A stretch of DNA of 64,000 nt from Porphyridium purpureum (lineage: Eukaryota > Rhodophyta > Bangiophyceae > Porphyridiales > Porphyridiaceae). This document shows positions 1 to 11,221 of this stretch, piece by piece (within the stretch, counting starts at the first letter, position 1; every line of letters begins with the position of its first letter). The notes under the pieces were generated by a model. That model saw only the letters and a list, made by a program, of their open reading frames with translations. It was not told where the DNA came from and ran no database searches. Location of the stretch: assembly GCA_008690995.1 (NCBI GenBank), contig VRMN01000007.1:806001-870000 (forward strand), in the 5' to 3' direction. The position numbers and the translations under genes were made by a program.

Positions 1-985
1 GTGGTAATGCACCCGGGCGAATGTCACCGCTCCCTCCTGAAACTAGCGGGATCAGCATGTCACCCATGTTCTCCATCTCGATCTTGTGCATGCGCCGTTG
101 GTACCATACGATCGCTGCGACGGCGGCAGCAAGGCACAAAACCGCGACGAATATGTTCCGGAGCGCCCGTTGCCAGGTAGAAATCGATGGTGGCCCGACT
201 CCAAGACCCATGGAAAAGCCCCATTGAACAAGCCCGCCGGAACTGGTGGAGCCGTACCCGCGCTGCCCGCCGGAAGAGCTTGCGCCAACGAGCAGCTTGT
301 TGAGTCTGAGCGTGTGGCATTCAATGTCGCTTGGTGCGACGTTGTCGTCGCCGCCATTGTCGCCGTCAAAAAAGATGAGCGGCACGTCTTCATTCTCAGT
401 AGGCTCGAGTGACAGACTGCTCGCTGCTTGCGCATCTGGCACACCAAACTGCAGCTGAAAGGGCGACGACCAAGAGAAGTAGCCGTATAATTTAAGCTTG
501 TGCCTGTGCCTGTGCTTGCGATGGTCAAGCTTGACCTTTTCTGAGAAGCTCAGGAAGGGGTCGCGCCCAACAGACGGCGCGCTCGCCAGCGAAAGCTTGC
601 CGGGCGCACACAAGTCGCTCTGAAGACTGATTGTCATGTTTCTGTTGCCGCCGCTGCTGTCGCCGTGCATGCCTGCTGGTATTTGATGAAGACGCACCCA
701 CATATACATTGCCTGAGGCGTGACGAAGCCGCCAGAGCGGCGCTCTTCCCAGGATCGCGATGACATGGCCACGAAGATGGATATAGCCCGGTCCGAGCTG
801 TGCATCTGGAACAGAGACAGGTTGCGCGCGCGGTCGTGCTCTACTACGATCGGTAACCACGAATGCTGCTCGAGCCGATTTTCATACACTATTGTTGTCA
901 CGAATGATAAAATGAAAACGGCGAGCAAGTAAGAAAATGTCGCAAGAGAAGAAAGAGTATCAATGCCGTCAGTCAGAGCTCCTTC
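1..985 (-). CDS. Membrane protein with two membrane segments, partial at the left edge
   Basis: The minus strand stays open in one frame from 985 to the first base of the window, about 328 codons, with protein-like composition. After a short lead (ALTDGIDTLSSLA) comes a hydrophobic segment (FSYLLAVFILSFVTTIV), then about 190 residues of mixed polar sequence, then a second hydrophobic segment (NIFVAVLCLAAAVAAIVWY) followed by a basic stretch and an open end. This suggests a lumenal or outside domain between two membrane passes. There is no ATG before the first hydrophobic segment, so the beginning must come from an upstream exon, probably the one ending at 1,311. A stop lies just upstream in this frame at 986-988. 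I do not recognise the family. The C-terminus lies outside the window. Seen: open frame and hydrophobic segments. Inferred: topology and joining to the next entry. Confidence 0.6.
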
Positions 986-1310
986 TCAAAAGCAAAAAAG
1001 GGGTTCATCGAGTGCGCCTTGTCACCAACGCAAAAGCCGTCACTCCGTGTTCGCGCCTGGGTCACCAAATCAGAGATAGAAGAATGAATGTAAATGAAAA
1101 AAATTCTCAGCAGAATCCAGAGGATCTCAGCACCCAGTGCTCTTGGTCATGTTTCATCATCATTTGGACCCGGCGCGATGCGGCATTCAGGCAGGCGAGA
1201 TGACGAAACCAGCGACACACCACAAGCCACCAGCACAAATGAGACAAATAAATGGCAGAGGATGATGAAGGATTGCAACAAGGGTTATGAATTCATCGAA
1301 TGGAACGTAC

Positions 1311-1848
1311 CGACACTGTTGTGGTCCCCGGACGTGATGCGCACGCGATCCAGTACGACGCCAAACATAAATGGATCAAGGGGCGCCTTGGCGTACGTGC
1401 TATACGGAGTAAATCTGGCAAGCACGTACGGATGATTCCGTGTATCTTTGGTAGACACTACCGCGACGTTGCACGCGCAACTATCGGTATCGCCGTCTTG
1501 GGAACCACGCACGGTCACATCTTCGGTGCCCGCTGAAAACACAAGTAATCCTTTCGCCGCATTGAAATCATTCGCATCTCGCTGCAGCACAGCGGCGTAC
1601 GCAGCGCGCGAACTCGCATTACCTGTGCAGCACAGCTCGCCGTCCGCCACTCGTGGCTCTGTGTGCGTGGGCTGAAACAAAAACCGCTCACGCGTGCCGA
1701 CATTTTCCGCGCCGCCGCCGCGCGCCGCGTACCCTGAGCCAACGCACGCACATGCCCACACCAAGCACGCGGCAACCGCAAATGCCGCGGCCGCACGTAG
1801 CCGCGCGCCTAATCTGCGGCCTGCCGTGCGGTCGCTCAAGCCATCCAT
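1311..1848 (-). CDS. First exon of a signal-anchored protein, probably joined to the frame at 1-985
   Basis: This frame starts at an ATG at 1848 (a longer non-ATG extension is unlikely). Near its N-terminus it carries a hydrophobic stretch (AAAAFAVAACLVWACACV) that would serve as signal peptide or anchor, followed by about 130 residues with several cysteines and one NAS glycosylation site. The last sensible codons reach HNSV, after which the minus strand reads G then GTACGT, a strong 5' splice donor at 1310-1305; the unspliced frame ends nine codons later at 1285. A downstream stretch at about 1,062-976 is coding-like in a different frame (it includes NPFFAFEKEL) and ends at a stop. The acceptor is not settled: CAG at 1057-1059 gives that stretch, but the phase left by the donor does not match it. 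No family recognised. Confidence 0.5.
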
Positions 1849-4800
1849 TCCTTCCGCGCGTCGCGGCGATCGCGCTTGCGCCTCGCGCCGCACGCGGCTT
1901 TGTCGCCGTGGGGACTGTACCTAGAGCTGTACTTGGACGGCTGCGTTGCGTGCGAGATCGGGGTCGAAGCAGCGGCAGACGGAAGCTCAAGCATGAGTTC
2001 AAGCGAGCCGGCGCAACGAAAATGCACAAGAGTAGCACACAATAAACGGTTGCACCACGCGCACAGGAAGCCGCTTAAAGAAAGCGAGAGGCCGTAGAGT
2101 TTGCTTCTGAAGCGAGAAGCTTGCCGGTTCTCCGCAGTAGACATGATCCAGTATACCTAGAATACAACCTAAATGAGAAGAAGAACTAGTACACGCGGCA
2201 GAAACATCAGAGCAAATGGCTACCACTGAACTTCAGTAACAGTCTTGTGGGAAGCTGAGTGTGAATTTCGACGTACAAGAGAAAAAGTGGATTCTGGGAC
2301 ACTCACAAAATGAGTTCATATGACCTTCTGGCATTCATCAGTGCTGGATTTTGCCGATCAAGCAACCGGAAAACTCAGCCTGTTGAAGTACTCTATTGCA
2401 AGGAAATTCAAGCGTTGAATAAAAAGTAAAGGACTTTGCGGTTTAGCCTTAAAAAGCAATTAGCCGAGACGCCTCGACCATCGCCAGTATACAAATCTAT
2501 GAACAAGAGTTTCTTCTCTTTCGGGTGAAAATCGTACAGGTCACATGGAAAGACACACATCGACATCACATGGTGATTTACACAGGTTCCATTTACAGCA
2601 CAAGGAATGCACGCAGATAATGCCTTGCCTGCCAGGCCTCGATCTTCTCATAAAACGTAAAGCCTTCGTTAAATACGGACTTCGAATGATATTCACTAGA
2701 GAAAGAATCGGCATGAAATTTGACGCCTTGTCTGGGCACCGGTATGTTCCAATAGGAGCAACGAAATCACTTCACTAAATGAGTATCGAGGCAGAAAGAC
2801 TTTACTAGCGGCCGGGCTATACCACAGCCGCAAAACCAGGCAACAAGACACAAGAAGCAATTTCTTTCAGGGCAAATGCAAATACCGTTGAAAATCTTGA
2901 ACTCGCTAGCGGTTGCCCCCGACTAGACGCTACATGCTCTTCCCATTCGGACTTACTTGCGTGTGCAGACGCTCGAGAGCGCCGGAAAGGAATCTTTATA
3001 CTTTCTCACCGACTATGCCCTTACCGTAAATCCATTATACTCCGGCATCGCCGCTGCACGCAAGCGCGCGTTTTGTACCTCGAGGCCTGCGTCCACAGAA
3101 AAAAAAAATTTCCTTGTATCTGCGACCGCTGCTCATCCTCCGCGCGTACGCGTTTCATCAATTTGCCCCACTGAAGGCAAAGATCGCCAAAATTTCCAGG
3201 TTCCTGCCATTGTCCTTCCTTCGCCGGCGCTCTCAAAGATTCCTTGCCATTCCGAGCGTGCGGCTGGCCTCAATTCGCCAGAGCCGCGATTGCCATTGCT
3301 CATCATCGGCGAGCGCTCCGATTCATATCACATTTAGTCCGATTTAACGTGTTCACGCCGGCCAGACTTCATTCTTCTCCGCCACGGAGGTGCCTGCGGC
3401 ACGTTGGCGATCGCCTCATCCTTGTACGCTTCGTGTACATGACCGGTTGAAGACTCTGCACCAAAGCGCCCGCTCATCCGCGTCTTTTGTGCCCATGAAA
3501 GCCCGCTGCACAGGCGACCGCCAAAGTTTCTCGCTCTTTCTTCTCCACTCGCGTCGCCCTGCGCACCGGGCGAGCGCGTTTCTGCGCAGCCTCTTGCAGG
3601 CTGTATTTACGTGAGTGTACCGGTGCGCACTTTTAAAAGCTAGGTAAACCTTCGACGTGAAGAACATACATCACGGCAGAATCAGGCTTGTTTGGAGGGT
3701 AGGGAAACGGAGGGATCATTCAAGAGCAAACAAACCGAACTGCAGGTCTTTTAGATCAAAGGGTTTGCCTTAACCTACCTTTACCTGTTCTTACTTAGCC
3801 TGCCACCAGATTGCGGGCAGGCGGTCACTAAAATTGACTGGGTACAAGAGTGCGCGGTCGCCCCCTGCGACCAACAATACTACACGTTTTCATATCTGTA
3901 CAACACCGCTCGACCTGCACCCGCGCGTCCCGGCACCGCAAGCGCCTGCACACCGCCGAACCGCGGGCAAAATCACACAGATCGCGCCGCGCTACGTTCG
4001 TAACCGCGACTGGGCTTGAAGGCACTCGGGTGTTGCTGCTAAGCCGCACCGTTCCAGCATTTGTCCGACTACATCCCTACATCCTCGCTTCTTCGTTCAC
4101 GACCACGCGGCTGCTAGCGGTGGCCCTGGCACGTTCTCTCTGTCGAAACGTTTCCTGCTCGAGACTCCTGTACGAAGAGTTTCTTCTTGAGTGATCAATC
4201 TCAGGCTTACCGCTTTAGGAATTAACGAGGAACGGCTCGGAACCATGCGTGAGCCTATAAGATGCGGTCTTTCCGTGTCCTTTCAATGGATCATTTCGTG
4301 CCCGACATTAACGTGCTCGAGCTTTGTCGCTATCAAGCTGTTGATTGTTGAAAAAATATCCTCTTCGTCTTTTGCTATTATCAGGGAGGACCTTGGTCCT
4401 CAAATATGACTCTACTTTTTTATATTGTTCTTCTCGACATACTGCCACGCTGGTAGCTGTGCTTGTGGACCGACTCTCTTGACAAGGTCGAATTCATCAC
4501 GCACAAATGAGGACGCGCTGGACGTACGTCGTGACTTGCTCAACTGTGCGACAACTTGATATCGTTGAATGTGACGACGGTGTATCTCTGGCACGCGGCA
4601 AAGACTCTAAAATGCTTCGAATGAAGGTGTATAACCTCGCTCCGAGCGCTCTGGTCAACACGAAGGAGATGCAGCAACAATGTTCATTTACTGAAGGCCT
4701 GTCGGGATACAAACAACAAACACTCCTTACCGACAGAAAACTCCATCCATCGGCCGCCAAGACGGACGCGCTTGTCCATTTATTGGACACTGAATGCGTA

Positions 4801-5026
4801 GCGAGACGGTATTCACAGCCAGCGGCGCCCAAGTCCAGCCAAACTACCGCGGCCTCTTGACGAAGCTTCAGCCTGTTCGGTATCGATCGGGCAACAAGCC
4901 GTTTCTTCTCCATAGCAAAAATGGACGAATTATTATGAAGTATTAGGGTTTCTGCATGGCTTGCGACAGCGACGTCGCCGTCGACGCGTGAGACGCAGCG
5001 CGCGAGCAAGTGTCCCTGCACGTGTG
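1849..5026. other. Intergenic, 3.2 kb
   Basis: No frame longer than about 130 codons shows a recognisable domain or protein-like composition on either strand. The stretch around 2,150-2,950 is AT-richer than its surroundings. A minus-strand frame of 272 codons at 4,497-5,315 is out of frame with everything and largely antisense to the start of TRM11. It should contain the promoters of the divergent genes on both sides. Confidence 0.5.
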
Positions 5027-6583
5027 ATGCGCGTGCTGTTGGTGTTCCGCGGCGTCTTCCCGGGCCTTCGGATCGACGAGTTCCGAGCGGTGGTGCAGCT
5101 GGTACGTGCAGAGTTGGCTGCGGAAGGGCCGACGGAGCTCGGCACGGAAGCGCCGTCGGCTGGAACTGTTGCTGGACACAAGGATGACCCGTTGCATTTG
5201 GGTTTGACCACCTCAGTGCAGAGCCTCCCGCCCTCGGCCCAGTTTCGTACGCCTGGTGATAGTCTCCATGGTGACGTGTTTTACTTCTGCGAGCTTCGCA
5301 GCGAGCGTGAGGCAAGGCTCGTTGCGCAGCGCGCGTTTCTGCTCAAGGCAGTGTATGAGGTGATTGGACATGGCAACAGCTATGAATCTGCGTGTGATGC
5401 GGCAGTTCGTACAGTGTCAAGCGACTCGGCGCGTCAGGCCGCAAGCTGGTCTGATGGGATGCAAGAATTGATGAAAGGCGCATCGTTCAGAATTGATGTG
5501 CAGGCGTTTGGGCGTTCGGTCAAACAGGAGCAGAAAGCAGGGCTCATGGCCCGATTCGCCCCAGTGCTTCTCCAATTTCCAGGTAAAGTGAATCTGAAGT
5601 CACCCCAGCATCGACTCATGATCCTGGAGGATGCCTTTCCTGTGGCCGGTCACCAGCAGCACTCGCAGCTAGCCTTGAACGGCGAGCATCTCTCTGTCCC
5701 AGAACCAGACATTCGTCAAGTTTTCTTAGCGCGACTGATTGGAGAGACTCAGGGGGGCATATTATCGAAGAAATTTCGGTTGCCGGACCGCCAGTACGTT
5801 GGCACGACCAGTATGGACGCTGAACTAGCCTTTATCATGGCAAACGTGGCTCTTGTGCGCCCGGGACGATCGTTGATATTAGACCCGTTTTGCGGCACGG
5901 GCAGTATACTTATTTCAGCAGTTGCTAGCGGCGCGCATTGTATCGGTGCAGATATCGACCCTCGCGTTCTTCGCGGCTACGGCTACAATCAGCCAGAACC
6001 TCAATCGCACACGAGCAGCGGGATTCTCTCCAACTTTGAGCAGTACGGACTCGAACGTCCTGCAGGGATTCTGCGCGGGGATTTGGTGCATTCGTATTGG
6101 CAAAGCCCGTGCGGTGGTTGGCTTGATGCTATCATCACGGATCCACCGTATGGCATTCGGGAGAGCATCCGTACGGTAGATGTTGAGAAGACAAACGATT
6201 TGCAATGCAAGCATGTGCAGCACAGGCGACTGCGCGCATCCGACACGCTTCGCGTTCTTATTGAGTTTGCTGCGGACAGTCTCGTAGACAACGGTCGGCT
6301 CGTGTTCTGGCTGGCCTGCACGGCCGATTTTGTGCCTGAGGAACTACCGCAGCATACGGCTTTCCGTATGGTTTCGTACGGCGAACAGCAACTCACGATG
6401 CGCATGCATCGGAGGCTTGTGGTCATGGAGCGGCTTCCGCGCGCGCGGCTGCGCGCAGAATCATCAGGCCCTCAGGACACGCGTGTTCAGGGCGCGCAAG
6501 TTCCTGATTCCGGTTCGTTCAGCAATTTGAGTGCCAAGATCTTGCGTCAACCTTGGCGCTGCGAGACCCGTCTAGTTCCTTGA
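5027..6583 (+). CDS. TRM11: tRNA (guanine-10-N2)-methyltransferase, TRM11 type
   Basis: Single-exon gene of 518 residues. Trm11, with its partner Trm112, transfers a methyl group from S-adenosylmethionine to N2 of guanosine 10 in cytosolic tRNAs (known for the family). Seen here: an N-terminal region starting MRVLLVFRGVFPGLRIDEF, matching the start of TRMT11 proteins (THUMP-like part); the AdoMet motif DPFCGTGSILISAVASGAHC about 290 residues in; an acidic end of the next strand (GADID); and the catalytic motif IITDPPYGIRE. The C-terminus continues the Rossmann fold (ADSLVDNGRLVFW). An upstream in-frame extension begins only with a TTG and encodes an arginine-rich run; I chose the ATG at 5027 because it begins the conserved N-terminus. 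Length is close to that of family members. No intron is needed. Confidence 0.93.
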   Translation: MRVLLVFRGVFPGLRIDEFRAVVQLVRAELAAEGPTELGTEAPSAGTVAGHKDDPLHLGLTTSVQSLPPSAQFRTPGDSLHGDVFYFCELRSEREARLVAQRAFLLKAVYEVIGHGNSYESACDAAVRTVSSDSARQAASWSDGMQELMKGASFRIDVQAFGRSVKQEQKAGLMARFAPVLLQFPGKVNLKSPQHRLMILEDAFPVAGHQQHSQLALNGEHLSVPEPDIRQVFLARLIGETQGGILSKKFRLPDRQYVGTTSMDAELAFIMANVALVRPGRSLILDPFCGTGSILISAVASGAHCIGADIDPRVLRGYGYNQPEPQSHTSSGILSNFEQYGLERPAGILRGDLVHSYWQSPCGGWLDAIITDPPYGIRESIRTVDVEKTNDLQCKHVQHRRLRASDTLRVLIEFAADSLVDNGRLVFWLACTADFVPEELPQHTAFRMVSYGEQQLTMRMHRRLVVMERLPRARLRAESSGPQDTRVQGAQVPDSGSFSNLSAKILRQPWRCETRLVP

Positions 6584-8396
6584 GCGAAGCGCGAAGATCG
6601 CGTAAATTGTTGGGCTTGTTTTATTGATGCCAACGTGGGTGACTTGTGCGTGTCGCGCGAGCACGCGTGGTAGGCCAACCTACGCACCTTCGGCACCGCG
6701 CGCACGCGCTCATCTGTTTCAAGGTCGGCGCGGTCCAGGCTTTCGCTCGTACGAGTCGAGTCCGCGCGTCTCCCGACATGTGGGGCGTGCGAAGGATTTG
6801 CATTTGCTTTCCCAGCTTGCTGATGTCCTCATCGAAAAGGAGGCTGCTATTTTTGGAGCCGCGTCGCAACCGCATTCATGTGTAGCTTGTACGCACGGCA
6901 ACACGGCTGAGCCAACTCGCTACTGCAGCGAACTGCCGTGCAGATCAATTGGCAAAACTTTGTCACTGTCCACATCCTTCTTGAGCTCGCGGCCAAACAA
7001 GAGTCCAAGCCGTCTAGCGTCGTGCCCTCTTCGCAAGATCTACTTCACATGCAATGCATGTAAGTGCTGGCGCGCTGCGCAAGAGCGCTAGCTCGCGCGT
7101 GGCACATACATGCAACGCGTGGCGCGAAGGGCTCATCTTCTGCAGTGTGTGCCGAGAGCACCATCTGATGTGCCAACACAGTGAGCAGCCACCTGGCGTC
7201 GCAGTCTGCAGGTATCGCCAAAGGCTGGACCGTGCGCGGACGTTCGGCTAGAGTTGCCGCAGAACGAGACAAGTGTGTGCTTTTGCGCAACGGTGCGCGT
7301 GCATCGTGCGTGGATCGTGTGTGGATCGTGCGTGGATCTTGCGAGGTGTGGCGTTGTCGGTTCAAAGTGGCGAATACGCTTGCACGCGAAGACGCATTTT
7401 CGAACATGCGGTGCAGTGTATCATCCTGCTTGCGGACAGGCCAGTAGCTGCGAAACCGGCATGGGTGCTTGAGGTCTGTCGAGAGTGTGCTCTGCCGGCG
7501 GCACCATGCTGCAAATACAAGAAATCGTGCGGAACTGTCTTGACTCACGTGCGGCGAGAATGGTTTCAAGCGAAGAGGACTGGAACAGAGACATATCCTC
7601 GACAAAGACGACGACTTGCATCAAGGATAAATAGATGGTCGTGTCGGTACACGATGTGAAGAAAAGGGGATACGACGAACTGGCAGTCCAGGACGGGGCA
7701 TGGGAGCGCGGTCTGATGCAGATTTGGAGGTCCGCTGAATGTGCTGGCGTCGACGTGCCGTCGCCAGATCTGGGGCTGTCTGACTGTGGCTCTCAGGTGC
7801 TCTCATTCACATTCTGGCTGACACTGTTCGACAAGACCAGCACTTTCATCGTCATCCGGCTTCACACAATTGCGCAGTGTGATAACCCATTCACCGGTAG
7901 CCACTCGATCGCTTCCAAGCCATGCGTGCCCATTTCGAGCGGGCTCCACAGCTACTCTTTCCACGTTTGGCGCTGATACCCAGAACGGATCGACGGACCG
8001 CCTTGCGAGTCGCATCCGGGCATGTTGCGTGTCTGCGTATCTGTGTCTATACGTGTACGTCGGTATTTACATGCGGCGTGTCCGTCTTTCCCCATCCAGG
8101 CACAGTTCACGGTCACCTCATCAGAAAGCTGAAGAAATCTGCAAACGCGCCGAAACGGCTGAATTGGCGACATGTGCCGCATTGGGAAACAGCGCCACGA
8201 GGTGCCGATCTCGAACAGGCTGCGTGTGTGTGTGGAGGTGTGGAGAAGGCGGCCAGCGGCTGCAGCGTAGCTGCGCGACGAAGCGCAAGCAGGAGCAGCT
8301 TTCAATTGGAAGTGGCGGCAGAGGTGACGGTGGTGACGGTGGTGACGAGAACAGGAACGCGAACAGGAAGGCGGAGTTGAGCCTGGTGCATGCAGC
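6584..8396. other. Intergenic, 1.8 kb
   Basis: No supported gene. A short imperfect tandem of about 12 bp (GTGCGTGGATCGT variants) occurs at 7,297-7,345. The open frames here, on both strands, are short, overlap each other and are compositionally random. Confidence 0.5.
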
Positions 8397-9887
8397 ATGG
8401 TGCGTGTGGTGGGGCTTGTGATGGTCGCGCTGGCGCTCGCCGGCGTTGTGAGCGCGGCGGTGATGCCGCTGGCGAGGATGGGTGTCGCGCGCACTGAAGA
8501 TCCTATCAGTCGTGCAATTGAGGGGTACAAGATTGCGGTCGCCGTGCACGCAGGTGAGGAGGTCGCCGTGCGTTACGTGCGTACCGCGATAGGGGCGACG
8601 CCCGGAATCACGACCCCGGTCGTGGAGCGTGCGGAGCTCGCTTGCGCGGCCGGAGGCAAACATGAGTGTTTGGTGCGTGTGCCGGGTATGAGCGCAATCA
8701 TGGAGCGCCGCCTGTGCTGTACTGCGGGGGGCGGGTCCGTGTCGGACCAGGTTGAGATCGTCATGGACGGCACCGTAGTAGAGTCGCACACGATCGATCT
8801 TGCTTGCCCGCGATCCGGTGTTCAGGTAATCCCTGCCAGCGACGCATTCATGGATGAAGTGGAGCGCCAAGATGGTAGCAGCAGGAGCAGCTCGTCGTCG
8901 TCCTCGTCTTTATCATCATCCTCATCGTCATCAAGCAGCAGCTCGTTTCTCACGGGCAGTGGCTCCTCGGGAATTCTAGAGTCGGGGGCACCCACCTTGT
9001 ACTTGATCAGAACACTGATTTCGTTGGTGAACATTATGCCCACAGAGGTGAACGACCAAGGAGGTGCATTTGCTTTTGCGCTGGCAGAAGGCCTTCGCAA
9101 TCTGGGTTTCAGCGACTTCACGTACAACGACGTGAGGGCCCCGAGTATTGATCAGAGAATGCTGGGTAGCAGCTTCAACGCTGCCCACCAGGCGAATGAG
9201 GTCTCGCTCGCAATCTATGAAGCGTTCACGCCGAATCAGTCCAACGCAAACGCCATAGCTTCCATGGTTTGGAACGATCGTCAGGCCGAACGCGACGGGG
9301 CTGGGATATTGCTAGCAAATACGTCGGCGATGATGGTGTTCGGAAACGAGGTGTACGCAAACGGGACCCTGGCGCTTGTCGAAGCGCAGACCCCAGCTCC
9401 GACTCCGGCTCCCAGCCAGACTCCGTCCGCTTCGCCCAGTCCGTCCTCTACAGCAAGTCCTGCACCAACACCAGTGTGCATTGATGCCGACTGGATTGAG
9501 GCCCGTGGTCTTGCGAAAGTGCATGCGAGCGACGGAGTTGGTGAGCTGCTGTGCATTGCTGGCTTGGACGAACTGCCGTGTGGCACACCCGACCACGTGC
9601 TCGAGATTGCGGCAGGTCTCCGCACGTACGCAGAAGTTTGCGCAGAACGAGAGTGCGCGCGCAAGGTCGGGAGGTACAATGGCGTGCTGCATTCTGACGC
9701 GCACTTGATGCCAGAGCAGGACGGCCACCGTCTCACCACAGTTGCTCATCGCGGCACGTGGTGGAGCGGCATGGAAAACCGGTTGGTGGTAGCGGCGCAA
9801 AAGCTAAAGTCGCGCCATGTCAATCACGCTCTGGAGTTCTTGCAGCGCAAGAACAGCGTGGCACTGCTTTCACGCGAGCAAACGTAA
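8397..9887 (+). CDS. Secreted Ser-rich and Pro-rich protein with a cysteine-containing C-terminal domain
   Basis: 496 residues from an ATG at 8397. The N-terminus is a clear signal peptide (VVGLVMVALALAGVVSA, cleavage near residue 20). About 130 residues with CC and other cysteines follow, then a serine tract at roughly residues 162-184, an alanine-rich middle domain with two or three N-glycosylation sites, and a Pro/Thr/Ser linker near residues 330-360 of the kind found in wall glycoproteins. The last 135 residues form a separate domain with LLCIAGLDELPCGTPDHVL and VCAERECARKV, then LTTVAHRGTWW. I do not know a named family for this domain; it looks like part of a repeated extracellular algal domain, which is inference. 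It probably ends up outside the cell or in the wall. It faces another secreted protein gene tail to tail. Confidence 0.8.
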   Translation: MVRVVGLVMVALALAGVVSAAVMPLARMGVARTEDPISRAIEGYKIAVAVHAGEEVAVRYVRTAIGATPGITTPVVERAELACAAGGKHECLVRVPGMSAIMERRLCCTAGGGSVSDQVEIVMDGTVVESHTIDLACPRSGVQVIPASDAFMDEVERQDGSSRSSSSSSSSLSSSSSSSSSSSFLTGSGSSGILESGAPTLYLIRTLISLVNIMPTEVNDQGGAFAFALAEGLRNLGFSDFTYNDVRAPSIDQRMLGSSFNAAHQANEVSLAIYEAFTPNQSNANAIASMVWNDRQAERDGAGILLANTSAMMVFGNEVYANGTLALVEAQTPAPTPAPSQTPSASPSPSSTASPAPTPVCIDADWIEARGLAKVHASDGVGELLCIAGLDELPCGTPDHVLEIAAGLRTYAEVCAERECARKVGRYNGVLHSDAHLMPEQDGHRLTTVAHRGTWWSGMENRLVVAAQKLKSRHVNHALEFLQRKNSVALLSREQT

Positions 9888-10651
9888 GGTTCGCTGGGGT
9901 GTCTCTTTTTCGCACGCCAGCAGACTTGAAGGTTCGCGCGAGGAATTAAAGATGAAACAAACCGTGAGCCATAGGAGATGCGGCTCGTACATGATGCCAT
10001 GAGCAGATCAGCTTGTTTTCTTTTCGTTTATTCGATGTTTCTTTTTCCCGGCTTCGATTTCGTCCTTTGCTATTTGCTCCTCTCCAGTTGCTGACGTAGT
10101 GTGAAGCGTAGCCACACATTCTCGTCTTCTTGGTACTGTTCAGCGGGTTATGCACTGGAGAAATTCATCGCCGAGCAGCTGCTGCAGCTGCGACCTGTGC
10201 TGCAACGAAGAGATGGGGAGGATCACGGAAGGATGCGACCAAGCCCAGTCGACTGGGCGAATTGTGCAAAGCTGCAGCGGCTCGCGAGTTCCGTACTTGA
10301 GCTGGAGCATAGAGCCACGGCCACAGTCCGCACGCATGCTGGCAACAGAAAAAAACGTAAATGCCGTACTTTCTTGAGACAAGGAGGGCTACGCAAAGGG
10401 TACTTGGGAAGAGACTACGAATAGCAAGAAGCGGAATGCGGCACGAACAGCGAAAAGCAACTGGAAAGTCGAGAACAACACAAGAAGTGTACTGCAACAT
10501 CAAACGTCCCCATCGGAAACCGCTGACTGCCTGTGCACATTCGGATGGCGTTCGTTCCAGCAGAACATCCAAAAAACAAAAAAAGAGTTAGCCCGCCCGA
10601 TCAACATACTGCTAATTAGGCGGGCCTCACCACGCTAGTGTCGAACGGCAC
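9888..10651. other. Intergenic between convergent genes
   Basis: This holds the 3' flanks of the two secreted-protein genes. No supported frame; the short open frames overlap on both strands. Confidence 0.5.
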
Positions 10652-11221
10652 CTACAATTCAAAGACGTCCAGACATGCGCTGGGCGTGTCACAGCAGCAG
10701 ATCCTCTGACGGTCTTCCTGGAAGGTGTCGCACGCTGCGCGCGCTGGGTTCCTTACGAACACGCAGTCTCCCGTGTCCGTCTCAAAGTGCGGCACGTAGC
10801 TGACCGCGGACGACTGGAACCTTACGCAGCTCACGTCCACGATATTCAGAAGAACCTGGAGTTTTGCGGCCGTATCGACAAAGTTCAGCACGTCCGCATT
10901 GCAGGCGCCACTTGCGAAGCACACCTGGTCGCACGACTGGCCGCGCTCACCGAGCGTCCAGAACTTGGTGGGTCCAGACGCAATGTAGCCCGTGCACTCC
11001 CCTTCGATGCAGTTTCCCTCGCCGTCGCCGACCTGACATGTGGACGGGATGGCGACGCACGGGATGGACCCGCCGCCCGGGACCAACAGCTCGGTGCCAT
11101 CTGGCACGCACTCGAGGCCACTCGCCGAGAAAAGGCTGCACATCATTTGCGCGCGCGAGCTGCACGCCAGCAGCCCCAGCATGACCAGCGCAATGGCCAG
11201 CGCAAGTTTCACTGCCGTCAT
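10652..11221 (-). CDS. Small secreted cysteine-rich protein
   Basis: 189 residues from the ATG at 11221; the frame is open further upstream, but that part lacks features and this ATG is followed at once by a signal peptide (MTAVKLALAIALVMLGLLAC, cleavage after about residue 24). The mature part has some 16 cysteines in 165 residues, including FWTLGERGQSCDQVCFASG and a terminal ICCCDTPSACLDVFEL. The W-x-L-G...G-x-S-C-x-x-V-C pattern is reminiscent of extracellular cysteine-knot-like domains in algal proteins, but I cannot name a family. It is expected to be disulfide-bonded and exported. Its gene converges with the larger secreted protein gene at 8,397-9,887. A shared role is only suggested by position. 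Confidence 0.75.
   Translation of the reverse strand: MTAVKLALAIALVMLGLLACSSRAQMMCSLFSASGLECVPDGTELLVPGGGSIPCVAIPSTCQVGDGEGNCIEGECTGYIASGPTKFWTLGERGQSCDQVCFASGACNADVLNFVDTAAKLQVLLNIVDVSCVRFQSSAVSYVPHFETDTGDCVFVRNPARAACDTFQEDRQRICCCDTPSACLDVFEL

Noticed and set aside
4497-5315. 272-codon minus-strand frame at the TRM11 start
   Set aside because: Composition random, overlaps the conserved N-terminus of TRM11 in antisense.
8121-8870. 249-codon minus-strand frame upstream of and overlapping the secreted protein gene
   Set aside because: Antisense to the signal peptide and first domain of the plus-strand gene; random His/Ser/Pro composition.
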